Positions 1 through 6,427 of a DNA stretch of 64,000 nucleotides are shown here, in pieces. Made by a program: the position numbers and the translations under genes. The stretch is taken from assembly GCA_030427245.1 (NCBI GenBank), contig JAUHXA010000025.1, forward strand, positions 1 to 64,000, given 5' to 3'. The stretch comes from Bacteroidia bacterium (lineage in GTDB: Bacteria; Bacteroidota; Bacteroidia; Chitinophagales; UBA2359). The notes under the pieces were generated by a model. The model saw only the letters and a list, made by a program, of their open reading frames with translations, was not told the DNA's origin and did no database searches. How positions within the stretch are numbered: position 1 is the stretch's first letter; each line of letters begins with the position of its first letter.

Positions 1-1
1 T

Positions 2-220
2 GAAGCTATTGATACAGATGGCAGTGGCATTATCAGTTTTGACGAATGGCTCAAGCATTTTGAAGCAGAGCAAACTGCGGGCGAGATGACGGAAGACGAG
101 CTTTATTGGATGTTTTATGCCTACGATGTAGGAGGTAAAGAAGGTCTTGATATCAATGAATATGCAGCTTTTATGAGAGATGTTTACGATCCAATGGAAG
201 TGTTGGAAGCAGAAGCTTAA
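2..220 (+). CDS. EF-hand calcium-binding protein (C-terminal part)
   Basis: Only the last 72 codons are in the window; the frame is open at the left edge and stops with TAA at 218-220. The visible part begins with a canonical EF-hand loop, DTDGSGIISFDE, with Asp at loop positions 1 and 3, Ser at 5, Gly at 6 and Glu at 12, so it should bind Ca2+. About 30 residues later a second helix-loop-helix (YDVGGKEGLDINEY) has lost several ligand residues and is probably a degenerate partner hand. The tail is acidic. Paired EF-hands are usual in calmodulin-like proteins; the start, and any fused domain, lie outside the window. A strong hairpin follows 22 bases after the stop. Confidence 0.85.
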   Translation, partial: EAIDTDGSGIISFDEWLKHFEAEQTAGEMTEDELYWMFYAYDVGGKEGLDINEYAAFMRDVYDPMEVLEAEA

Positions 221-241
221 TACATTACAAAATAGAGTGAG

Positions 242-272
242 ATAAAGTTAGAAGAGTGACTTCTAACTTTAT
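242..272 (+). terminator. Hairpin terminator after the EF-hand gene
   Basis: A perfect 13-bp stem (ATAAAGTTAGAAG at 242-254, its complement at 260-272) encloses a 5-base loop. It starts 22 bases after the EF-hand stop codon. The 3' side is only moderately T-rich, so termination strength is uncertain. Confidence 0.6.
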
Positions 273-339
273 TCCTCTAATAGTATGGAAATGCGATATG
301 GATAAGTTTACAACTTGCACCTACACTATTATATAAAAG

Positions 340-369
340 AGGTCAGCGAGCTTTGAAGTTTGCTGACCT
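340..369. terminator. Second hairpin in the EF-hand/LysR gap
   Basis: AGGTCAGC (340-347) and GCTGACCT (362-369) form an 8-bp stem with a 14-base loop. It lies between two convergent genes and could serve the minus-strand LysR gene or back up the hairpin at 242-272. There is no clear T-run on either side. Confidence 0.4.
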
Positions 370-469
370 TTCCATATTATGGGATTTGCTCAACTTAGTT
401 TTGCTGTTAATGGCCGCCTTAGGCATAGTCTATTTATTGCAGCCCATAAGAAAATATTTTGATGCTTAG
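353..469 (+). CDS. Possible small single-pass membrane protein (TTG start)
   Basis: An open frame of 38 codons starts with TTG and ends with TAG at 467-469. It codes a polar start, a hydrophobic stretch (LLNLVLLLMAALGIVYLL) and a basic tail ending in RKYFDA, the layout of a small inner-membrane protein. Against it: no ATG before the hydrophobic segment, overlap with the hairpin at 340-369, and a few bases of overlap with the end of the convergent LysR gene. It may also be the tail of a decayed gene, since the same frame is open back to 284 without a normal start. Confidence 0.2.
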   Translation: MKFADLSILWDLLNLVLLLMAALGIVYLLQPIRKYFDA

Positions 470-1392
470 GTTTGAATTTGCATTTGTTTATTGAAGTTGA
501 GTTTATTAAGAATTTCTTCTTTCAATAAATCAATCAATTTTTGTTTTTCAAAACCTCGCTGAGTTAAGAAGATTACCTGACGAAAAGGAGGATTTTCAAA
601 ATACCGAACAAACTGCCGTTCCCATTCACTCTTGTGTAAAGTCGCCAAATAAGGCAAGATGGTAATGCCGCCGTATGCTTCAATAATCCTGCAAATGCTT
701 TCAATAGAGCCACTTCGATACTTCAAATTGTGGGTCATAGAAATCGTTTTTTCCTTGCTTGTCTCATGTTGCAATTTTTCAATATTTTGGCGCATTGAGT
801 AGGCATCGTCTGTCAGAATACATTCCTCCAAATCTACATCATCAATGACCAATGTATCTTTTGAAGCCAAAGGATGATTTAGAGACAAATAAACAGCAAG
901 CGGTTCTTCAAAAAGTGGAATTTCATAAAAACCCTCTGCTTCAATCGGTGCGACAGTAATCGCTACATCTGCCCTATCTTGTCGCAAGCGACCAAAAATT
1001 TGATAATTGTGAAGCTCGACAATCTCTAGTTGTACCTGTGGATATTTCTCCAAAAAAGTGCCAATAAACAAAGGCAACAAATAAGGGGCAAGTGAAGGTA
1101 AAATAGCAATCCTTAGTTTTCCTTGAAAACCTGCACGAGTGTTGGCAGCAAGATTTTTTAGTTTTTTGGATTCCTCCAACACCGTCTGTGCCTGCGCCAA
1201 CAAGAGTTCTCCTTCCTGTGTAGGGACTACGGGATTTTTGGTACGGTCAAAAATTACTATTCCCAATTCCTTTTCCAGTTTTTGGATTTGGATGCTCAAA
1301 GTTGGTTGGGTCACATTGCAGCGCTCAGCAGCTTTTCCGAAATGTCGGTGCTTGTCTAGCGCAATGATGTAGTGTAGTTGGGAAAGGGTCAT
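466..1392 (-). CDS. LysR-family regulator, OxyR-like but without the peroxidatic Cys
   Basis: The 308-residue protein has the full LysR layout: an N-terminal winged HTH (residues about 1-60) and a periplasmic-binding-type effector domain (about 90-300). The opening MTLSQLHYIIALDKHRHFG and the motif GGITILP are typical of the OxyR subgroup. At the place where OxyR has its H2O2-reactive Cys (HCLRDQ in E. coli, Cys199) this protein reads YSMRQN, so that Cys is Ser. The few other Cys residues do not align with the Cys199/Cys208 pair. A peroxide-sensing role by disulfide is therefore unlikely; it may sense a small molecule. It is divergent from the sigma-factor gene at 1441, only 48 bases away, so the two may share control. 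The family call is firm; the ligand is unknown. Confidence 0.85.
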   Translation of the reverse strand: MTLSQLHYIIALDKHRHFGKAAERCNVTQPTLSIQIQKLEKELGIVIFDRTKNPVVPTQEGELLLAQAQTVLEESKKLKNLAANTRAGFQGKLRIAILPSLAPYLLPLFIGTFLEKYPQVQLEIVELHNYQIFGRLRQDRADVAITVAPIEAEGFYEIPLFEEPLAVYLSLNHPLASKDTLVIDDVDLEECILTDDAYSMRQNIEKLQHETSKEKTISMTHNLKYRSGSIESICRIIEAYGGITILPYLATLHKSEWERQFVRYFENPPFRQVIFLTQRGFEKQKLIDLLKEEILNKLNFNKQMQIQT

Positions 1393-1440
1393 ATTTTTAT
1401 TAATTTTAGGCGTTTACCTTTTCAGAAATTTGGGTACTAA

Positions 1441-2022
1441 ATGAGTGAAGGCAATAAAATAGGACAGGCAAAACTCTTGCAACAGATAAAAATAGGCAAT
1501 CGAAAGGTATTGAACCAACTTTATCAAACCTATCGGGAGGAATTTATCAATTGGACGAGGTGGAAATTCAACTGCACAGCCGAAGATAGCATTGATGTAT
1601 TTCAAGAAACCATGATTGCATTTTACGAAAATGTAGTGAATGATAAAATCACCGAGTTTCAAAGTTCGGTCAAAACCTATTTGTTTGCTATTGGACGCAA
1701 TATTTTGTTGAAGCGATTTCGAAATGAAAAACAAGGGAAAACGGAAGAACTGGAGGTACTGCAAAACGTAGCTGATGAACTTCAGATGGAGGATTCTTTG
1801 AATTTGACTGAACGACAAAAAGCGATTGCTCAACTTTTAGAAAAATTGGGTGAACCCTGCAAAACTTTGCTGCAATTGTTTTACTATCAAAAATATTCGG
1901 TTGAAGCGATTGTGAATACGATGGAATACAAAAACGCTTCGGTGGTCAAAAACCAAAAGGTTCGATGTATCAAAAGACTTCGAACACTGACGAGTCATCT
2001 ATATTCGGCAGATGAACTATAA
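1441..2022 (+). CDS. Sigma-70 family (ECF-type) RNA polymerase sigma factor, module copy 1
   Basis: The 193-residue protein has a sigma region-2 domain (residues about 25-100, with DVFQETMIAFYENV matching the region 2.2 helix that binds the RNA polymerase clamp) and a C-terminal region-4 HTH (about 130-185). It is a clear paralog of the sigma factor at 44670: same length, the shared block KTYLFAIGRN, and matching C-terminal helices (VKNQKVRCIKRLR versus ARMQKMRCLKKMR). It is followed after 107 bases by a partner protein that is also paralogous to the one after 45292, so the pair is a duplicated two-gene module. By position the partner is likely to control this sigma factor; that is inference. 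The ATG lies 48 bases from the divergent LysR start. Confidence 0.85.
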   Translation: MSEGNKIGQAKLLQQIKIGNRKVLNQLYQTYREEFINWTRWKFNCTAEDSIDVFQETMIAFYENVVNDKITEFQSSVKTYLFAIGRNILLKRFRNEKQGKTEELEVLQNVADELQMEDSLNLTERQKAIAQLLEKLGEPCKTLLQLFYYQKYSVEAIVNTMEYKNASVVKNQKVRCIKRLRTLTSHLYSADEL

Positions 2023-2129
2023 TTTTTTATTTGGAAGCAAGAAGTGGGGAGTAAAATCAATCAAAATCTTGCTTTCTACATCTGAATTCTTACTTCCCTA
2101 AAAAAAACTCACTCTTTAATCTATGACAC

Positions 2130-2801
2130 ATGTTTACATTAACCGACAACCAAAAAATAGAATTAATCGAAAAACACCTGTCTAATAAGCTTTCTATCAA
2201 AGAACAAGAACTTTTTCAACAATTATTGGAAAGTGATAAGGATTTTGCAATGGCAGTGCTGTTCCAAAAAGACTTGATACCGAGTATTGCAGTAAATGGA
2301 CGACAATCATTGAAGCTGCAATTTGAAGAATTGGAAAAGGCGATTGCTGCAACGAATACCAAAAGTCAAGAGACCGTTTTTGAGACAATCAAACAAAATA
2401 TTGAAGCAGAAATTCAACAGTTGGGTTATACTATAGACCAAATGATTCAGCTTTTTCGTCCTGTTCCCAACTATACGACTGCCATTGCAGCAACTACTCG
2501 TGGCAGCAGTCTTTCTATCCTCAGTCCAGAAAATGAGGCAGATTTAAGTGAAGGTTTTATTCGGTTTGATTTTGGTCAGGCATTGAAAAAAGACATCGAA
2601 ATATTGATTGAAGACAATCAGTATGATGTTTTGATTGAAGAAGAAATCAGCGCAGGACATTCGGAAGCTACTTTGCCCCTTCCTACTCCCAATTTTAAGG
2701 CAGGCCGTTATTATTGGAAAATCATTGAAGGAGATGAATTGGTGATGATTCGGACGTTTTTTGTACGAAAAGATTTGATGGAAGGATTGAGCAGGTTTTG
2801 A
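2130..2801 (+). CDS. Soluble partner of the sigma factor (putative anti-sigma), module copy 1
   Basis: I do not recognise a named family. The 223-residue protein has no signal peptide or membrane segment. The first 45 residues (IEKHLSNKLSIKEQELFQQLL) resemble the helical N-terminal domain of anti-sigma factors but have no zinc-binding His/Cys set. A helical linker follows and ends in an LFRPVPNY motif near residue 110. The last 100 residues look beta-rich and end with a GRYYWK motif and a final strand. The protein at 45292 shares this plan: PVPHY, TRAG/TRGS, PEN, ENNQCD/EDNQYD, GRYYWK and the FFVGKD/FFVRKD end. Both follow a paralogous sigma gene, so an anti-sigma or sigma-regulating role is the simplest reading. 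The C-terminal domain could sense a ligand or protein. Confidence 0.7.
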   Translation: MFTLTDNQKIELIEKHLSNKLSIKEQELFQQLLESDKDFAMAVLFQKDLIPSIAVNGRQSLKLQFEELEKAIAATNTKSQETVFETIKQNIEAEIQQLGYTIDQMIQLFRPVPNYTTAIAATTRGSSLSILSPENEADLSEGFIRFDFGQALKKDIEILIEDNQYDVLIEEEISAGHSEATLPLPTPNFKAGRYYWKIIEGDELVMIRTFFVRKDLMEGLSRF

Positions 2802-2876
2802 AGTTCTTAGAAACTTCTCTAAACTGATTCCTTTTCGATCTCCACCATTGCTTTGAATAGCGATTTGTTCTTTACT

Positions 2877-3932
2877 CTAAGGGTTCTTCAGGCGTTCTGC
2901 CACTTCATCCCCCAACCACCGCAAAACATTCTCACACCAAATCTCTTGATGTTGCTGCTTGGTAATGATGTTTTCGGTTAAAGCCAAATCCAACAATTTT
3001 CCAGGATAAGAAGACTGTGGCACACTTTCCATTTCTCCCAAAGGGTAGGGGTCATCCAAACCCATAATGATTTGATTTGTACCTTTTTGGCGCTTGACCA
3101 TTAGCTCAAAAGAAAAAGTGTCGTGTACTAAGGTATCGAAGAAGATATTGGGATGTCCGATGGCTTTTCGGGGATGGGTTTTGTCTTTGAACAAATCGGG
3201 TCTGCCATCAAACCCTTGAATTCTTCGCCCCAAATTGATTTGAGCCAATTGACCTCCATGCGCAAAACATACTCGGATATTGGGGTATTTCTCGTGGTAG
3301 CCATTGAGGGTATAAAAATGGTAAGAATCTGCACATTGTGCCAACATCCACACCAAATGAAACCGCCAAGAAACGTTTTCTAACTTGATAAATTTTTCGC
3401 CATCGTAGGGGTGAATCTCAATTGCCAAACCATAGTGATTCGCCAATTCCAAAATGGGTTCTATGTCCACATCAAAAATCGTTCGCCAAGTGCCAATCGA
3501 GTCCATAAAGTGTGTGGGAAGGCACAAAACTCGCAAACCCAATTCTTCCACACAGCGCTCCATCTCCCACAATGCACCTCGAACAAAGCCTGTATGAATG
3601 ACAAAACCACAAGTAAATTTGTCGGGGTGATCCGCTTGGATTTTGCCATTGAAGTCGTTCTGAAATCGCAAGACTTGCTTCATTTCTTCTAGTCGCAAGC
3701 CATTACCATAGAGTTGTGAAAGGTTCAAGACCACGGCATGGTCAATTTTGTTGCGTTCCATCCATTCCAATTTTTCTTTTAAGAAAAAACTAGAATCGGT
3801 AATCGGTCGTTTCCAACCTTTTTGTAGCATGTACTTGCGGTCTTCATCTACCCAAAAAATTTCTTTTTCCTTCATAAAAGCAGGAATGTCTTCGGGGTAG
3901 GGGAGTAAATGGGAGTGTCCGTTGATTCTCAT
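2877..3932 (-). CDS. Amidohydrolase, ACMSD-like (2-amino-3-carboxymuconate-6-semialdehyde decarboxylase)
   Basis: This 351-residue amidohydrolase has the metal-binding features of the ACMSD family: an N-terminal HSH motif (residues 6-8), IEIHPYDG with a metal His, CFAHGG, and the late Asp in MGLDDPYPLGE, which closely matches the family signature. ACMSD removes CO2 from the ring-opened product of 3-hydroxyanthranilate and steers tryptophan breakdown to 2-aminomuconate instead of quinolinate. Its neighbour is tryptophan 2,3-dioxygenase, followed upstream by a 2-oxo-3-hexenedioate decarboxylase-like gene, which supports this assignment over other decarboxylating amidohydrolases. The start ATG lies 13 bases after a perfect hairpin also found before the dioxygenase gene. 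The gap to the dioxygenase is 119 bases, so co-transcription is possible. Confidence 0.85.
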   Translation of the reverse strand: MRINGHSHLLPYPEDIPAFMKEKEIFWVDEDRKYMLQKGWKRPITDSSFFLKEKLEWMERNKIDHAVVLNLSQLYGNGLRLEEMKQVLRFQNDFNGKIQADHPDKFTCGFVIHTGFVRGALWEMERCVEELGLRVLCLPTHFMDSIGTWRTIFDVDIEPILELANHYGLAIEIHPYDGEKFIKLENVSWRFHLVWMLAQCADSYHFYTLNGYHEKYPNIRVCFAHGGQLAQINLGRRIQGFDGRPDLFKDKTHPRKAIGHPNIFFDTLVHDTFSFELMVKRQKGTNQIIMGLDDPYPLGEMESVPQSSYPGKLLDLALTENIITKQQHQEIWCENVLRWLGDEVAERLKNP

Positions 3933-3945
3933 TGTTGTTTGTTTT

Positions 3946-3965
3946 CATAGGACTGTTATCCTATG
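3946..3965 (-). promoter_or_regulatory. Palindromic leader element before the ACMSD-like gene
   Basis: On the minus strand this reads CATAGGA, six bases, TCCTATG: a perfect 7-bp stem ending 13 bases before the ATG. The dioxygenase gene has the same element at 5180-5200. Both are flanked by AA on the 5' side and AAAACAA on the 3' side. One stem pair differs between the copies (A-T here, G-C there) but stays paired, as expected for an RNA hairpin or a two-fold protein site. Confidence 0.7.
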
Positions 3966-4051
3966 TTTAAATATTTTGCCCTGTTGGAGCTATATATATA
4001 TTGAATTTGTGCTTTGCTTCTCAAAGTTTCGGGACAGGTTTTGAAGTTTCC

Positions 4052-5167
4052 TTACCATTTCTCTGGATAAGTAAAACAAAATCCAAGTTCCTTTTGCAGT
4101 TCTGGGGGCAGTTCGGGTAATTCGGAGCGAGGAATGAGTAGAGTCGAAACATTGTGTAGGTCGGTGAAAATATGGTGTTTGACCGCCGTAGCATGGAGGT
4201 ACTCGTGACCAGAAGAACCGCCTGTTCCGACCTTTCTGCCCAACATTCGCATGACCATTTGGGAATGACGATAGCGCCAAGTTGTGAGCAACTCGTCAAT
4301 ATCTATCAAACAAATCAAAAAGCGATAAGGAAATTGGAGCAAAGGTTCTTCATTGTAGAGATTGATCATCAAAGCTGCTAAAGTGGCCTTGTAACTCAAT
4401 CTTTGTTTGCCTTCTTCGACCAATTGTTGATGCACTTTGGGGTTCAAGATAGATTTAAAGTAAGTGTCGGTTGACCCCATCATTCGCAAGCGCATTTTCT
4501 TTTCTTTATCGGTCAAATAGTCGGAAGATTGAATGGCTTTGGCTTCTTTGGCGACCATTCTTTCGACAGCTTCCTTGTAAGCAGCCAAAAAATCGAAGTT
4601 CCCCAACTGCAAAAACGGTGTTCTTTCGAGCCAATCTTGTACGGCGTGAAATAGGTTTCCGTTTTTAGTAATCTTGTCCAATTCTTGCTGCTGTTCTTCT
4701 GTGAAAAAGGCGGCATAATGATGTCCTGCATAGGTCATGCGTTCTTCTTCGGGTAAGCCCAGCAGGTTTTCGATTTTGCGGAATTGGAAACTTTGGAAAC
4801 CCGAAGCGGGGAAGAGGTAAGACCGAAAATCCAAGAAATCCAATGGGGTCATACTCTCCATAATTGGGATGTGCTCTACCAGCAATTTGAAAATTTTGAT
4901 GACCCGATTCAGTCGAGCAATCGAAGTACCAATGTTTTTTTCGTCCACATCTTTGCGGTTGAACATTCCGATAACCGATTCCAGTTCGTGAATAATCTGC
5001 TTGAACCAAATCTCATAACTTTGATGCACAATGATAAAAAGCATTTCTTCGTGAGCAGGATTATCGTCCAGCTCTGCACTTCGCAACTTTTGGGCGTTGA
5101 GAATGTCGTCTAAGCCCAAGTAGTTGTTGTAGTGAATGGTCGTGTATTTTTTTGCAGTCTTGTCCAT
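4052..5167 (-). CDS. kynA: Tryptophan 2,3-dioxygenase
   Basis: This is a heme enzyme that opens the indole ring of L-tryptophan to N-formylkynurenine, the first step of the kynurenine pathway. Family marks are clear: YLGLDDILNAQ near the N-terminus, HEEMLFIIVHQSYEIWFKQ with the substrate-pocket His, WRYRHSQMV with the heme-ligand His, and the GTGGSSG loop followed by EYLHAT. The frame is open to a GTG at 5194, with ATGs at 5182 and 5167. I chose 5167 (MDKTAKKY, 371 residues) because the upstream hairpin then sits 12 bases before the start, almost the same spacing as in the ACMSD-like gene, and because the longer starts would translate through the hairpin. A promoter-like site lies at 5247-5275. 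The length fits bacterial family members. Confidence 0.93.
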   Translation of the reverse strand: MDKTAKKYTTIHYNNYLGLDDILNAQKLRSAELDDNPAHEEMLFIIVHQSYEIWFKQIIHELESVIGMFNRKDVDEKNIGTSIARLNRVIKIFKLLVEHIPIMESMTPLDFLDFRSYLFPASGFQSFQFRKIENLLGLPEEERMTYAGHHYAAFFTEEQQQELDKITKNGNLFHAVQDWLERTPFLQLGNFDFLAAYKEAVERMVAKEAKAIQSSDYLTDKEKKMRLRMMGSTDTYFKSILNPKVHQQLVEEGKQRLSYKATLAALMINLYNEEPLLQFPYRFLICLIDIDELLTTWRYRHSQMVMRMLGRKVGTGGSSGHEYLHATAVKHHIFTDLHNVSTLLIPRSELPELPPELQKELGFCFTYPEKW

Positions 5168-5179
5168 TTTTCTTGTTTT

Positions 5180-5200
5180 CATAGGGCTTTCCACCCTATG
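5180..5200 (-). promoter_or_regulatory. Palindromic leader element before tryptophan dioxygenase
   Basis: On the minus strand this reads CATAGGG, seven bases, CCCTATG, a perfect 7-bp stem 12 bases before the ATG at 5167. It matches the element at 3946-3965 in both arms except for one compensated pair, and in the flanking AA and AAAACAA. It lies downstream of the predicted promoter at 5247-5275, so it should be in the mRNA leader. It could be an RNA hairpin controlling translation or an operator for a dimeric repressor. Confidence 0.7.
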
Positions 5201-5246
5201 TTAGGTTATATCGCTCTAAGTAGTCTGTCCTATTTATCCTAACAGC

Positions 5247-5275
5247 CAAAATTATGTAATCACCTGTTTTTCAAA
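5247..5275 (-). promoter_or_regulatory. Predicted promoter of the tryptophan dioxygenase gene
   Basis: On the minus strand a TTTG (5275-5272) is followed after 17 bases by TAATTTTG (5254-5247), close to the Bacteroidota pattern with TAnnTTTG at -7. Transcription from it would give a leader of about 70-80 bases that includes the hairpin at 5180-5200. The spacer is slightly shorter than the common 19-21 bases. Confidence 0.5.
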
Positions 5276-5355
5276 CAGTATTTTTTATTTCAATTATTAT
5301 TTTAATTCACTACTTATTGGAGCTTAAAGTGTCATGTCTTTTACCATCAGTCGTT

Positions 5356-6120
5356 TTAGCAAACCTTCAACGAAACTTCGCCCAAGCCTTCGGCTACCGC
5401 AACAACTGTTTGCCCTTCCTTCAAATAAACCGCAGGTGTGGCTGCGCCCGCCAAAATAACATCCCCTGCCTTCAAAATCTCCCCATTCTGCAATGCCAAA
5501 CGAGCTGCGTTGACCAAAGATTCAAAGGGATTACCAAGAATAGCATCTGAATTGCCTGCTTGTACGGTTACTCCATCAATAACTAAAGCCATCGCTATTC
5601 CTCGAATGTTTGTATCAATCGGTTGCCATTCTCCAATAGTGAAAGCGGCAGAAGAGCAATTGTCTGCTACAACATCTTCTAAAGAGAATTTGAAATTTTT
5701 GTAGCGAGAGTCAATCACTTCAATGGCAACTGCAATTCCGTCAATGTATTGAAGGACATTGTCTAAGTCAATAGGTTGGGTAATTGTTTGAGATACTCGA
5801 AAGGCAATTTCTGGCTCGGCTCTTGGATGAATAAAGTTTTTGATGGGCAGTTTGCTTTCATTTTCATACTGCATTTGGTCGGTCAGTCGTCCCCAAATCA
5901 TATCGTGAACTCCCATTTGTTCCATTTTTGCCTTACTCGTAAAACCCAGTTTTAAGCCTACTCGCTGTTCTCCACGTATATAACGCCTTGCTATTGAAAT
6001 GCTTTGCACTGCATAGGCTTCTTCAATGTTCAAAGAATGGGAAAGGCTAAGTTGGGGCACAGGAATGGCCTGATGTGCGGCATTGTCTAATGTTTCGGCT
6101 AATCGGCTGTAGTTGGTCAT
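5356..6120 (-). CDS. 2-oxo-3-hexenedioate (4-oxalocrotonate) decarboxylase-like hydratase/decarboxylase
   Basis: The 254-residue protein belongs to the family that includes 2-oxopent-4-enoate hydratase and 4-oxalocrotonate decarboxylase. It shows the metal-binding stretch HPRAEPEIAF (residues about 98-107), EVIDSRY with the second acidic ligand, and SLEDVVADNCSSAAF, the form usual in the decarboxylase branch. In the 2-aminomuconate route of tryptophan breakdown such an enzyme turns 2-oxo-3-hexenedioate into 2-hydroxypenta-2,4-dienoate. Its place directly before the dioxygenase and ACMSD-like genes on the same strand supports this role. It is 161 bases upstream of the dioxygenase GTG, and that gap holds a separate predicted promoter. 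A TATTTTTG -7-like site lies at 6156-6163. Hydratase activity cannot be excluded. Confidence 0.82.
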   Translation of the reverse strand: MTNYSRLAETLDNAAHQAIPVPQLSLSHSLNIEEAYAVQSISIARRYIRGEQRVGLKLGFTSKAKMEQMGVHDMIWGRLTDQMQYENESKLPIKNFIHPRAEPEIAFRVSQTITQPIDLDNVLQYIDGIAVAIEVIDSRYKNFKFSLEDVVADNCSSAAFTIGEWQPIDTNIRGIAMALVIDGVTVQAGNSDAILGNPFESLVNAARLALQNGEILKAGDVILAGAATPAVYLKEGQTVVAVAEGLGEVSLKVC

Positions 6121-6213
6121 TATAGAGTTGAAGTTTTATTATTTTGCTGTATTCACAAAAATACTAAATTCTTCAAGCCTTTTTTACGAAAAGTGGTGAG
6201 TCTATATCTTGTT

Positions 6214-6246
6214 ACCGTTCTGACTTTGTGGGAAAGTCAGAACGGT
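6214..6246. terminator. Strong hairpin between hydrolase and decarboxylase genes
   Basis: A perfect 14-bp stem (ACCGTTCTGACTTT at 6214-6227, complement at 6233-6246) has a 5-base loop. It lies in the 307-base gap between two minus-strand genes, where it would end transcription coming from the serine hydrolase. There is no strong T-run. Confidence 0.5.
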
Positions 6247-6268
6247 GTTGTTCATTGAAACAAAATTG

Positions 6269-6351
6269 AACCACAAAAGTATCAAAAGGGCACAAAAGAG
6301 ATTGGTGAATTTAAGTTCTGTACTTTTGTTTTCTTTGTGCCTTTTGTGGTT
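6269..6351. repeat. Imperfect inverted repeat, MITE-like
   Basis: The outer arms AACCACAAAA (6269-6278) and TTTTGTGGTT (6342-6351) are exact complements. Inside them GGCACAAA and its complement TTTGTGCC pair again, with mismatches between. The 83-bp unit lies in an intergenic gap and looks like a small dispersed palindromic element. No second copy is in this window, so mobility is a guess. Confidence 0.45.
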
Positions 6352-6427
6352 AACTTAGAAATGTACAGTAGCAGGAGGTTTTACTCTGTAAATATACTTT
6401 TATCCTGCACAGCCCTTATCACAAAAT

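Noticed and set aside
3411-3692. Plus-strand frame inside the ACMSD-like gene
   Set aside because: Antisense to a gene with intact metal-binding motifs; no start context or family features.
5168-5194. Longer tryptophan dioxygenase from GTG 5194 or ATG 5182
   Set aside because: It would translate part of the palindrome shared with the ACMSD-like gene and break the common hairpin-to-start spacing; the extra residues do not look like the family.
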